A model generated the notes under the pieces. That model saw only the letters and a program-made list of their open reading frames with translations, had not been told where the DNA came from and made no database searches. Positions 1-7,944 of a stretch of 64,000 bases of DNA are shown piece by piece (positions within the stretch are counted from its first letter, which is position 1; each line of letters begins with the position of its first letter). The stretch covers positions 496,001 to 560,000 of the forward strand of contig NZ_SLZG01000002.1 of assembly GCF_004341625.1 (NCBI RefSeq), given 5' to 3'. The position numbers were made by a program, and so were the translations under genes. This DNA comes from Rhizobium sp. BK376 (GTDB taxonomy: Bacteria > Pseudomonadota > Alphaproteobacteria > Rhizobiales > Rhizobiaceae).

Positions 1-173
1 TGTGCGCGGTCTGAGAGGCCCAGCGCGCCATGCAGGAGGTTCTTGGGTTCGGGAATATCGTCGATATAATCGGCAGTTCCGGTCACATGCTTATGCGCTG
101 AATCATGTCGCGTCGAGCCGTGCATGGATCCGCTGATGACGGCCTTTGGGTTTTCGAAGGCGGACTTGTCCAT
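1..173 (-). CDS. xdhB: xanthine dehydrogenase large (molybdopterin-binding) subunit, 5' part only
   Basis: Only the first 57 codons lie in the window; the rest runs off the left edge. The start is the ATG read from 173, preceded on its strand by a purine-rich ribosome-binding site (reverse of ctcctcc near 181-187). The N-terminus carries a GSMHGSTRHDSAHKHVTG stretch followed by A-D-Y-I-D-D-I-P, the usual opening of XDH molybdenum-subunit proteins, where the substrate channel domain begins. It lies downstream of xdhA on the same strand, separated by a 178-bp repeat-containing gap. The enzyme would hydroxylate hypoxanthine/xanthine, or act on another substrate if this is the copy linked to hydroxybutyrate metabolism. 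Confidence 0.85.
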   Translation of the reverse strand, partial: MDKSAFENPKAVISGSMHGSTRHDSAHKHVTGTADYIDDIPEPKNLLHGALGLSDRA

Positions 174-186
174 CAGATGGCTCCTC

Positions 187-335
187 CGGTCTTTGTGGTC
201 AAAACCCCTCCCCAACCCTTCTCCATGAGGGGGAGGGGTTTGATTGCCCCGAGGAATTTCTGTCGGTGGGGCGAGGCAGTGCCATGCGTGATCTCCTCCC
301 TTGTGGTGGAGATGGCCGGCAGGCTAGAGGGGGTA
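187..335. repeat. mosaic palindromic repeat between xdhA and xdhB
   Basis: An inverted repeat with 12-nt arms (AAACCCCTCCCC at 202-213, its complement at 230-241) is followed by a second GC-rich block around 290-335 (ctcctcccttgtggtggagatggccggc). The same kinds of words recur at 27040-27200. This looks like the short mosaic intergenic elements of rhizobial genomes. It lies inside what should be a co-transcribed operon, so it may fold in the mRNA and set relative expression of the two subunits. Confidence 0.6.
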
Positions 336-351
336 TGGGCTTGCACAAACA

Positions 352-1818
352 TCACGCCACCTCCTCGAACCGCTTCAGCTCCTGCGGTGCGCCCGATGTT
401 TCCAGATAGAAGCGGATGAGCAGGTTCTTTGCCGTCAGCTGCCGGTATTCGGCCGTGGCGCGCCAGTCGGTGAGGGGCTGGAAATCCGTGTCGAAAGCGG
501 CGCGAGCGGCGTTGATGGTTGCTTCGATCCAGGGTTTGCCCAGCAATTCGGCCTCGACCGTGCGGGCTCGCTTCGGTATGCCGGCCATGCCGCCATAGGC
601 GATCGTGATATCGGTGACGTTGCCTGTTTCGTCGAGTGTCAGGCGGAAGGCGCCGAGCACGGCGGTGATGTCCTCGTCGCGGCGCTTGGTGATCTTGTAG
701 ACGGCAAACTGGCTTTCAGCGGGCGGATAGGGGACGAAGATGCTTTCGATGAATTCGGTCTTTGCCCGATCCTGCTTGCCATAGGTGATGAAATAGTCTT
801 CCAGCGCGACCATGCGCGTGCCGCTAGCGGAGCGCAGCTTGACGGTTGCGCCGAGCGCGATCAACGGTGGCGGGCTGTCGCCGATCGGGGAACCATTCGC
901 GATATTGCCGCCGATCGTGCCCATGTTGCGTACCTGCTCGCCGCCAATGCGGTTGATGAGATTGCCGAGCGTCGGGATCTTTGCGGCCATGGTCGCGAAG
1001 GCCTGGCTGTAGGTGACGCCCGATCCGATGGTGAAGCCCTTGTCGCCTTGTATGATCATCTGCAGGTCGAGGAGATGATTGATGAAGACCACGGGATTAA
1101 GCCGGCGCATCTGCTTCGTCACCCAGAGACCGACATCGGTGGAGCCGGCGACAATGGTCGCGTCGGGCTCGTCGGCAAGGATGCGGGAAAGATCGGTCAT
1201 GGAGCCGGGGATGATAAGTCTGTCCTCGCCCGAGGAGACGGTGATGGTTTCCTTCGGACGCATGGCCCAGAGACGGGCTATGATATCGGAGCGATTTTTT
1301 TCCAGGGGATCAAAGAGGGCGCTCGGGCGCGTCCGGCTTATCTGCTCGGCGGCCCTGACGATCGGCTCGTAGCCGGTGCAGCGACAGAGATTGCCCTGCA
1401 GCGCCTTTTCGATCTCGGCCCGGTCAGGCTTCTCGGTTGCGAGCCAGAGGCCATAGAGCGACATGACGAAGCCGGGCGTACAGAATCCGCATTGCGAGCC
1501 GTGACAGTCGACCATCGCTTGCTGGACAGGATGCAGCGTGCCATCCTTGGCGGCCAGGTGTTCGACCGTGACCACATGGGTGCCATGGAGCGAGCCGACG
1601 AAACGGATGCAGGCATTGACCGATTCATAGCGCAGGCCGCCGTCGATCAGCCGCCCGACCAGAACGGTGCAGGCGCCGCAATCGCCCTCCGCGCATCCCT
1701 CCTTCGTGCCTGTCAGATGCCGCTTGAGACGCAGGAAATCCAGGAGCGTCTCCGTCGGGCGCAGGCTGGATAGCGAAATCTCCTCGCTGTTGAGGATGAA
1801 GCGGATGCTGTCGTTCAT
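352..1818 (-). CDS. xdhA: xanthine dehydrogenase small subunit (2Fe-2S and FAD domains)
   Basis: The 488-aa protein has the complete small-subunit layout. An N-terminal plant-ferredoxin-like 2Fe-2S domain carries Cys42, 47, 50 and 70. The helical second cluster domain carries CGFC at 110-113 and CRC at 145-147. A CO-dehydrogenase-type FAD domain (about 190-370) has the IVAGSTDVG and TIGGNIANGSP flavin motifs, followed by a C-terminal CO_deh_flav_C domain. It passes electrons from the Mo site in XdhB to NAD through FeS and FAD. It lies 67 bp downstream of bdhA on the same strand. The bdhA-xdhA-xdhB order matches the S. meliloti operon I recall, so the pair may not be the main purine-degrading copy. 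Confidence 0.93.
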   Translation of the reverse strand: MNDSIRFILNSEEISLSSLRPTETLLDFLRLKRHLTGTKEGCAEGDCGACTVLVGRLIDGGLRYESVNACIRFVGSLHGTHVVTVEHLAAKDGTLHPVQQAMVDCHGSQCGFCTPGFVMSLYGLWLATEKPDRAEIEKALQGNLCRCTGYEPIVRAAEQISRTRPSALFDPLEKNRSDIIARLWAMRPKETITVSSGEDRLIIPGSMTDLSRILADEPDATIVAGSTDVGLWVTKQMRRLNPVVFINHLLDLQMIIQGDKGFTIGSGVTYSQAFATMAAKIPTLGNLINRIGGEQVRNMGTIGGNIANGSPIGDSPPPLIALGATVKLRSASGTRMVALEDYFITYGKQDRAKTEFIESIFVPYPPAESQFAVYKITKRRDEDITAVLGAFRLTLDETGNVTDITIAYGGMAGIPKRARTVEAELLGKPWIEATINAARAAFDTDFQPLTDWRATAEYRQLTAKNLLIRFYLETSGAPQELKRFEEVA

Positions 1819-1885
1819 ATTGTTCCCGGCTTATTGTCTTTATTGTCGAGCCGGCTTTTTTTACGCCGGTCTCAACCTTGTATGG

Positions 1886-2662
1886 TTATGCCGCAGTCCA
1901 TCCCCCGTCAATCGAGAGATGTGTGCCGGTGATCTGTCTCGCGTCATCGCTGGCGAGATAGAGCGACATTGCCCCGATCTCCTCGGCCTTGACGAATTCG
2001 CGCGTCGGCTGCGCCTTGAGGATCACCTCGGTCTTCACCTGCTCCTCGGTCATGCCGCGGGCCCTCGCGGTATCGGGGATCTGCTTTTCCACCAGCGGCG
2101 TCAGCACGTAGCCGGGGCAGATCGCATTCACGGTCACGCCGAATTCCGCAAGCTCGAGGGCGGCAGTCTTCGTCAATCCCAGTATGCCATGTTTTGCCGC
2201 GACATAGGCGGATTTGAAGGGCGAGGCGACAAGGCCGTGCGCCGAGGCGATATTGATGATCCGCCCGTACTTCTTCGCCTTCATGAAGGGGATTGCAGCG
2301 CGCATCGTATGGAAGGAGCTGGACAGGTTGATGGCGATGATCTGGTCCCACTTGTCGATCGGGAAATCCTCGATCTTTTCGACATGCTGGACGCCGGCAT
2401 TGTTGACCAGAACGTCGATGCCGCCAAAGGTTTTTGCGGCCGTTGTGATGAGGTCTGCGATTTCGGCGGGCTTGGTCATGTCGGCCGGGTGATAGAGGAC
2501 CCTGCCGCCACCGGACGACTGCAGCCGATCCTTGATCGCCTCGATCTCTTCCGGCTTGCCGAAGCCGTTGATCACGACGTTCTCGCCCTTTGCCGCAAAG
2601 GCCGTCGCAATGGCGAGCCCGATGCCGCTGGTGGATCCTGTCACGACGACTGTTCTGGGCAT
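1886..2662 (-). CDS. bdhA: D-3-hydroxybutyrate dehydrogenase
   Basis: This 258-aa classical short-chain dehydrogenase oxidises D-3-hydroxybutyrate to acetoacetate with NAD, the first cytoplasmic step in using mobilised poly-3-hydroxybutyrate. The sequence shows the TGSTSGIG nucleotide motif (8-15), NNAG (87-90) and the catalytic triad Ser140, Tyr153, Lys157. The segment DTARARGMTEEQV and the C-terminal GTHLSIDGGWTAA are typical of the BdhA subgroup. The start ATG at 2662 has GGAG 5 nt upstream. It is the first gene of the bdhA-xdhA-xdhB cluster. A palindrome at 2682-2704, just upstream, is a candidate operator. Confidence 0.93.
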   Translation of the reverse strand: MPRTVVVTGSTSGIGLAIATAFAAKGENVVINGFGKPEEIEAIKDRLQSSGGGRVLYHPADMTKPAEIADLITTAAKTFGGIDVLVNNAGVQHVEKIEDFPIDKWDQIIAINLSSSFHTMRAAIPFMKAKKYGRIINIASAHGLVASPFKSAYVAAKHGILGLTKTAALELAEFGVTVNAICPGYVLTPLVEKQIPDTARARGMTEEQVKTEVILKAQPTREFVKAEEIGAMSLYLASDDARQITGTHLSIDGGWTAA

Positions 2663-2681
2663 GAAAATCTCCGCTTACTGT

Positions 2682-2704
2682 GCTGCACTGCAATCAGTGG
2701 CAGC
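2682..2704 (-). promoter_or_regulatory. candidate operator upstream of bdhA
   Basis: This imperfect dyad (outer GCTGC/GCAGC, inner CACTG-N4-CAGTG) lies about 20 bp before the bdhA start. The inner 14 nt are perfectly symmetrical. It could equally be a weak terminator for the acetyltransferase gene upstream, but no U tract follows on that strand. Confidence 0.35.
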
Positions 2705-2731
2705 CTAGTCCCGAATCAAGGGACATGTCCA

Positions 2732-3229
2732 TCAGCTCGCGTTGAAGCCATCGTGATAGTGGACCTGCCCTGAGGGAAGGGGTTCGGCGAACGCCAGTCG
2801 CATGAAATACTCGGCCGGTGCATCGGCGAAGATCAGGCTGTCGTCGTTGCGGAAACCGAAGCGCTGGTAGTAGCCGGGATCGCCCAGAACCACGCATCCC
2901 ATGGCACCCATGTTTTGCAGCCGGGAAAGGCCGTCGCGGACGAGCCTTTCACCAATGCCCTGCCTTTGCTGGTCGGGCCGCACCGAAACCGGGCCGAGCC
3001 CGTACCAGCCTTTGTCTTCGCCATCGATCGTGACCGGTGAAAAGGCAACATGCCCGAGAACTTCGTCTTCCTCCGTTGCAACGAGCGAGATCGTCAGGGC
3101 GCCAGCTTGACGAAGAGCATCAATGATTTGGGGTTCCGTCTGGCTGCTGTGGGCGGCCGAGGCGAAGGCCGATTTGGTGATCCCGCGGATCGCTTCGACG
3201 TCGTTCGGCTTCTCTGGGCGGATATCCAT
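2732..3229 (-). CDS. GNAT-family N-acetyltransferase (YhbS-like)
   Basis: About 165 aa from the ATG at 3229; the frame is open 18 codons further upstream, but homology begins at MDIRPEKPNDVEAI. The acetyl-CoA pyrophosphate loop is the VRPDQQRQGIGERLV segment, and GDPGYYQRFGF near residue 117 is characteristic of the YhbS-type subgroup. The acceptor substrate cannot be read from sequence. It is transcribed toward bdhA with a 69-bp gap containing a dyad, and is divergent from glpK. Confidence 0.8.
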   Translation of the reverse strand: MDIRPEKPNDVEAIRGITKSAFASAAHSSQTEPQIIDALRQAGALTISLVATEEDEVLGHVAFSPVTIDGEDKGWYGLGPVSVRPDQQRQGIGERLVRDGLSRLQNMGAMGCVVLGDPGYYQRFGFRNDDSLIFADAPAEYFMRLAFAEPLPSGQVHYHDGFNAS

Positions 3230-3403
3230 GGCTACGTTCCTTGTCTTTCGACGAATATGGGACACGAGTGTCGTGCAGACCATAGGCGGTGTGGCGCTTG
3301 CCGCCCATCGCGCTTCACTCGATAATATTTTCGATTTCTTTTCTTTTCACATTCGTTTTGGTGCCTTATTCATTCCATCCGAAGAGCCTATGGGAGGATA
3401 ACA
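3230..3403. promoter_or_regulatory. divergent promoter region, acetyltransferase / glpK
   Basis: A 174-bp gap. Around 3325-3365 it has an unusually T-rich tract with repeated TTTTC/TTCG words at roughly helical spacing. It could hold a repressor site for glpK (DeoR-type glycerol repressors favour such words), but no clean consensus is visible. Confidence 0.3.
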
Positions 3404-4894
3404 ATGGCGGGATATGTTCTGGCGATCGACCAGGGAACGACCTCGACGCGGGCGATCGTCTTCGACGGCAAGATGAAGATCGCCGGAGCGGGGCAGATGG
3501 AGTTCCCGCAGATCTATCCGCAATCGGGCTGGGTGGAGCACGATCCCGAGGATATCTGGCAATCGGTTCTGACGACAGTCAAGAAGGCGATCAAGGCTGC
3601 CGGTATCGAGGCAAAGGATATCTCGGCACTTGGCATCACCAATCAGCGCGAGACCGTCGTCGTCTGGGATCGCGCGACGGGCAAGTCGATCGGCAACGCC
3701 ATCGTCTGGCAGGATCGCCGCACCGCCAGCTATTGCGAGAAGCTGAAGCGGCAGGATCTCGAGAAGCTCTTCACCCGCCGCACCGGCCTGCTGCTCGATC
3801 CCTATTTCTCCGGCACCAAGCTTTCCTGGCTGCTCGCCAACGTCAAGGGTTCCCGCGCCCGCGCCGCCAAGGGCGAGCTTTGCTTCGGCACGATCGATAC
3901 TTTCCTGATCTGGCGGCTGACTGGCGGCAAGAGCTTCGTGACTGACGCAACCAATGCCTCACGGACGCTGATGTACAATATCGGCACCAATGCCTGGGAC
4001 GAGGATCTGCTCGACATCCTGCGCGTTCCCTCCGCCATGCTGCCTGAGGTGAAGGACTGCGCCGCCGATTTCGGCGTGACCGATCCGGAACTCTTCGGCG
4101 CCGCCATTCCTATCCTCGGCGTTGCCGGCGATCAGCAGGCGGCAACCATCGGCCAGGCCTGCTTCGAGCAGGGCATGCTGAAATCGACCTACGGTACCGG
4201 CTGCTTTGCGCTGCTCAATACCGGGCCGGACATGGTGCGCTCGAAGAACCGCCTGCTAACGACGATCGCCTACCGGCTGAACGGCGAGACGACTTATGCG
4301 CTTGAGGGCTCGATCTTCATCGCTGGTGCTGCCGTACAATGGCTGCGCGACGGGCTGGGAATGATCAAGCAGGCCAGTGATTCCGGGGCCTTGGCGGAAA
4401 AGGCTGATCCGACGCAAGATGTTTATCTGGTGCCCGCCTTTACCGGTCTCGGCGCGCCGCACTGGGATGCGAATGCCCGTGGAGCTCTCTATGGCATGAC
4501 CCGCAACACGGGTCCGGCGGAGTTTGCCCGCGCCGCCCTGGAAGCCGTCTGCTACCAGACCCGCGACCTGCTCGATGCCATGCATAGGGACTGGAAGAAT
4601 GGCAGCAATACCGTGCTGCGCGTCGATGGCGGCATGGTTGCTTCCGATTGGACGATGCAGCGGCTCGCCGATCTGCTCGACGCGCCGGTCGACCGGCCGA
4701 CCATCCTGGAGACGACGGCGCTCGGGGCAGCGTGGCTCGCCGGCAGTAGGGCGGGCGTTTGGCCCGACCGCGAAGCCTTTGCCAAAGCCTGGGCGCGGGA
4801 TCGCCGTTTTAAACCTGAGATGAATGAGAAAACGCGGGTAGCCAAACTGAAAGGCTGGAAGAATGCGGTCAAGCGGACGCTAAGCGACGTCTGA
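3404..4894 (+). CDS. glpK: glycerol kinase
   Basis: 496 aa, full length for the FGGY kinase family. It phosphorylates glycerol to sn-glycerol-3-phosphate with ATP in the cytoplasm. The N-terminal phosphate-binding loop reads [13 protein letters not shown] (8-20). GWVEHDP, the [15 protein letters not shown] signature and the ATPase-fold VAGDQQAA and STYGTGCF motifs follow in order. The start ATG has GGGAGGATAA immediately upstream. No glpD or glpF is adjacent in this window, so the kinase stands alone here between an acetyltransferase and a possible glycosyltransferase. Confidence 0.96.
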   Translation: MAGYVLAIDQGTTSTRAIVFDGKMKIAGAGQMEFPQIYPQSGWVEHDPEDIWQSVLTTVKKAIKAAGIEAKDISALGITNQRETVVVWDRATGKSIGNAIVWQDRRTASYCEKLKRQDLEKLFTRRTGLLLDPYFSGTKLSWLLANVKGSRARAAKGELCFGTIDTFLIWRLTGGKSFVTDATNASRTLMYNIGTNAWDEDLLDILRVPSAMLPEVKDCAADFGVTDPELFGAAIPILGVAGDQQAATIGQACFEQGMLKSTYGTGCFALLNTGPDMVRSKNRLLTTIAYRLNGETTYALEGSIFIAGAAVQWLRDGLGMIKQASDSGALAEKADPTQDVYLVPAFTGLGAPHWDANARGALYGMTRNTGPAEFARAALEAVCYQTRDLLDAMHRDWKNGSNTVLRVDGGMVASDWTMQRLADLLDAPVDRPTILETTALGAAWLAGSRAGVWPDREAFAKAWARDRRFKPEMNEKTRVAKLKGWKNAVKRTLSDV

Positions 4895-5078
4895 GCGGTG
4901 CGGACCACGCCCTGATTGTGGGGAGGGCTAAATATTCATCGAGTGGATACCGTCCGCCAAGGCGGCGGGTGTGACAAAAATGTGAACAACCAATAGTTTC
5001 GTCCGGTGAAGGGTGGACTTTTCTCGCCTCTAAATTAGTTTCATTCGTTATTCGGTGAAGCTAGATTTTCAGGGCGGC

Positions 5079-5840
5079 ATGACTCTCAACTTCGCGGACA
5101 TCAAGAAGCAGGTTTATCGCAACATCAAATATCGGATCATTCGACCCGATCCCCCTGTTGCGCCGCAACCCTTTTCCGGTCCCGTCGTCGTTGTCGGTTC
5201 GGCGCCGATATCCCACAAGCCCGATGGATTTGACGAAAGCTTCCGGGTCATCACCATCAATGGCTCGCAGACGGTGGTGAAAAAATGGGGAGTCGAGGTC
5301 CCCGATATCACCCTGATGCAGTTCAATCAGATCGAGGGCACGAACACCAATGCGGTCGAGGTCCGGCGCGTTCTGAATGGACAGCGCACGAAGATGCTCT
5401 ACGTTCTCCTGTGGCGCGAAGGCCTTCCGCGCCTCGAGGCCGGCCTGAAAGCCTTCGACTATTGCTACGATCGCCTCCAGATGGTCGATCGATACCAGCG
5501 AATGGCTTTGCTCGATAAAATATGCGGCCTGAAGAATTGCGAGATGGAGGCCGAATCCAAATGCTCCAACGGCGTCAACGCCGTGCTTTTTGCGCTTTGC
5601 AACGGTGCCCCATCGGTGATCATCACAGGCATTAACCCGGATTCGGGCGGCCATGCCTACAATCAGGAAAACCTCGCGCGGATGCATGTCCAGATGGACA
5701 GGCAGATCCTGACAAGGCTGATGCAGAAGGGCTATCCGGTCTACACGGCCGATCCTGCCGTGTCGAAGGCGATCGGTCTGCCTCTCTGGACGGGCCAGGA
5801 ATTCGCTGGCGCCAGACTTCCCATTTCCGCGAAGGCATAG
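5079..5840 (+). CDS. uncharacterised protein, possible GT29/MptE-like nucleotide-sugar enzyme
   Basis: 253 aa from the ATG at 5079 (AGGG 4 nt upstream); an in-frame GTG at 5055 would add eight residues but lacks a ribosome-binding site. No confident family. The N-terminal VVVGSAP-GFD-VITINGSQ pattern followed by V-P-D-I-T-L-M resembles the nucleotide-binding start of GT29 sialyltransferase-like and DUF115/MptE-like proteins. A Cys-containing central part and a GINPDSGGHAYNQENLARMH segment near 205 follow. No signal peptide or membrane segment is evident. It stands alone between glpK and the fluoride riboswitch. A role in surface-glycan synthesis is inference only. Confidence 0.5.
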   Translation: MTLNFADIKKQVYRNIKYRIIRPDPPVAPQPFSGPVVVVGSAPISHKPDGFDESFRVITINGSQTVVKKWGVEVPDITLMQFNQIEGTNTNAVEVRRVLNGQRTKMLYVLLWREGLPRLEAGLKAFDYCYDRLQMVDRYQRMALLDKICGLKNCEMEAESKCSNGVNAVLFALCNGAPSVIITGINPDSGGHAYNQENLARMHVQMDRQILTRLMQKGYPVYTADPAVSKAIGLPLWTGQEFAGARLPISAKA

Positions 5841-5900
5841 ATCGCGGCAGTCTCCAAATCGCGCCGTTGACAGCAGGGCTGCCGGGTGGCTATTCAGGCT

Positions 5901-6000
5901 GAACGGCAATGGATTCTGCCGGGCCATGACGGTCGAACCGCTTCCCGAGAAGCTGATGACTCCTACTCAACCCGCCGGCTAATGGCGAAGGAGTAGAGTC
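5901..6000 (+). promoter_or_regulatory. fluoride riboswitch (crcB motif)
   Basis: The stretch holds the conserved elements of the crcB-motif aptamer in order: GGCAAUGGAUUCUGCC (5905-5920), AACCGC (5935-5940), and the hallmark GCUGAUGACUCCUAC ending at 5965. After the aptamer, 5958-5968 is nearly complementary to 5990-6000 with a nested CGCC/GGCG stem (5973-5976/5984-5987). This alternative hairpin would consume the aptamer 3' strand and is a plausible expression platform. No clear U tract follows, so translational control or a non-canonical terminator is possible. The next gene is a CLC transporter at 6086, the classic partner of this riboswitch. Confidence 0.9.
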
Positions 6001-6085
6001 GTGCCTGAATTTACATTCCGTCTTTCCCTCAAATTTCGCGTTTCCGCGCTGCCTGCCTGTGTTCTGGCCGGAGGGGTCAACTGAT

Positions 6086-7474
6086 ATGTCCGCATCCGAA
6101 TTTCTCGCCCCCCGCATCCTGCAATTGCGCAGCATCATAAAATGGATCGTGATCGTCCTGCCCATGGCAGCTGTGGTCGGCTCGCTTTGTGCGCTGTTTC
6201 TCTGGAGCCTCGATCGCGCAACGGAAGCCCGTTTCGCCCACCCTTGGCTGATCTACGGACTGCCGGTTGCCGGCTTCCTGATGGTTCTTGCCTATCAGCG
6301 GTTCGGACGCTCGGCAGAGGGCGGCAACAACCTCATCGTGGAACAGATCCACGAGCCCGGCGGCGGGGTGCCGCTAAGGATGGCGCCGTTCATTCTTGTC
6401 TCGACGGTGCTTACCCATCTGGTCGGCGGTTCCGCGGGACGCGAAGGGACAGCGGTGCAGCTCGGCGGCAGCATAGCCAGCGCCTTTGCCAAGGTGTTTC
6501 GGCTGAAATCGACGGACGTGCGCATCCTGCTGATGGCCGGTATCGCTGCCGGCTTCGGTGCCGTATTCGGCACCCCGATTGCCGGAGCGGTCTTTGCGCT
6601 CGAAGTGCTCACCATCGGCCGCATGCAATACGAAGCGCTGCTGCCCTGTCTGATGGCAGCGATTGCCGCCGACTGGGCCTGCCATGCCTGGGGCATCGAG
6701 CATATCCAGTATCATATCGGCTATCTCTCGGGCGCGGCGGATGCCGGTGGATTCCATCTGGAGGCACTGTTGCTCCTCAAGGTCGGCATTGCCGGCATGC
6801 TCTTCGGGCTGATGGCGAGGGCCTTTGCCGAGCTGTCGCACTCCGTGTCCGCCTTTTTCAAAACGATCTGCACCTATGCGCCGCTGCGGCCGGTCGTCGG
6901 CGGCCTTGTCCTCATCGCTCTCGTCTATCTGCTGGGAACGCGCGAATATCTCGGGCTCGGCGTATGGTCGCCCAATCCCGCCGATGCGACGATCGCAGGC
7001 CTCTTCGATCCTGCCCGCGTCGACTACTGGAGCTGGCTCTGGAAGACGGTCTTTACCGTCATCACCCTGAGCGCCGGTTTCAAGGGCGGGGAGGTGACGC
7101 CGCTGTTCTTCATCGGAGCGGCCCTTGGCAATGCGCTTGCCGCGATCTTCGGCGCTCCGCCTGATCTCTTTGCCGGGCTCGGCTTCGTCGCGGTCTTTGC
7201 GGGTGCCACGAACACGCCGCTTGCCTGCATGATCATGGGCATCGAACTCTTTGGCGCGACGCATGCGGTCTACCTCGCCGTTGCCTGCTTCCTTGCCTAT
7301 CTCTTCAGCGGCCACTCCAGTATCTACCTGTCGCAGCGTATTGGCATCCCGAAGACGGCGGCCAACGATATCGCGCCGGGTCTTGCTATCAGGCATGTCC
7401 GCGATCTCAACATGCAGGCTCTAGCGGAAGTCATGGGCAGGATACGCGCTGGCGGCGGCCGAAAGGCGAAGTGA
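6086..7474 (+). CDS. CLC-family transporter, probable fluoride/proton antiporter (CLC-F)
   Basis: 462 aa from the ATG at 6086, chosen because GGAGGGG lies at 6070-6076; a GTG at 6059 gives a longer frame without such a site. It is a multi-pass inner-membrane protein with the CLC fold. GSAGREGT (115-122) contains the external gating glutamate Glu120. [17 protein letters not shown] and [18 protein letters not shown] are the other pore motifs. GREGT rather than GREGP, and no GSGIP motif at the first anion site, set it apart from chloride CLCs. Known CLC-F proteins export fluoride under control of fluoride riboswitches, and the aptamer directly upstream makes that the best assignment. No CBS domains are present. 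Confidence 0.85.
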   Translation: MSASEFLAPRILQLRSIIKWIVIVLPMAAVVGSLCALFLWSLDRATEARFAHPWLIYGLPVAGFLMVLAYQRFGRSAEGGNNLIVEQIHEPGGGVPLRMAPFILVSTVLTHLVGGSAGREGTAVQLGGSIASAFAKVFRLKSTDVRILLMAGIAAGFGAVFGTPIAGAVFALEVLTIGRMQYEALLPCLMAAIAADWACHAWGIEHIQYHIGYLSGAADAGGFHLEALLLLKVGIAGMLFGLMARAFAELSHSVSAFFKTICTYAPLRPVVGGLVLIALVYLLGTREYLGLGVWSPNPADATIAGLFDPARVDYWSWLWKTVFTVITLSAGFKGGEVTPLFFIGAALGNALAAIFGAPPDLFAGLGFVAVFAGATNTPLACMIMGIELFGATHAVYLAVACFLAYLFSGHSSIYLSQRIGIPKTAANDIAPGLAIRHVRDLNMQALAEVMGRIRAGGGRKAK

Positions 7475-7569
7475 GGAGGCGACCGGCGCTTTCGCAAACG
7501 TGCTAAATTTCTGATGCGCTCTGTCGGCTGGGGCGTTACTCCTTCGTCTTATCGGAGAAGGAGAACACG

Positions 7570-7944
7570 ATGCTTTATGCCATCCTTTGCTATAACGACG
7601 AAAATGCCGTCTTTTCCTGGAGCAAGGAAGAGGAAGACGCCACGATGGCGCGGCTGATCGCGGTTCAGAAGCCGCTGGCGGAAGCCGGCAAGCTTGGCCC
7701 CGTCGCGCGGCTGATGCCGACGACATCGGCGACGACGCTGCGCAAGGGCAAGGACGAGCCCCTGGTCCTCGACGGACCTTTTGCAGAGACGAAGGAACAG
7801 CTGCTCGGCTTCTATGTCGTCGATTTCGAGACGCTCGATGCGGCGCTCGATTTCTGCAAAGAGCTTGCGGCCGCCAATCCCGGCGTCGGTGCCTACGAGA
7901 TCAGGCCGCTTTACGTCTTTCGGCCCGGAGAGGTCTCTACATGA
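7570..7944 (+). CDS. YCII/DGPF-domain protein, partner of ECF42-type sigma factor
   Basis: 124 aa with the YciI-like ferredoxin fold and the DGPFAETKEQLLGFYVVD motif (about 73-90) that names the DGPF family. Its stop codon overlaps the start of the sigma-factor gene by four bases (ATGA), so the two are translationally coupled. In ECF42 systems such proteins always accompany the sigma factor; their biochemical function is unsettled. The ribosome-binding site GGAGAAGGAG precedes the ATG. Confidence 0.88.
   Translation: MLYAILCYNDENAVFSWSKEEEDATMARLIAVQKPLAEAGKLGPVARLMPTTSATTLRKGKDEPLVLDGPFAETKEQLLGFYVVDFETLDAALDFCKELAAANPGVGAYEIRPLYVFRPGEVST

Noticed and set aside
2700..2731. Possible sigma-54 promoter before bdhA
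   Set aside because: A TGCCAC...TTGCA-like string is present but with 3 rather than 5 bases between the blocks, so the -24/-12 spacing is wrong.
4950..4970. GC-rich hairpin after glpK
   Set aside because: The stem has two mismatches and no U tract follows; not supported as a terminator.
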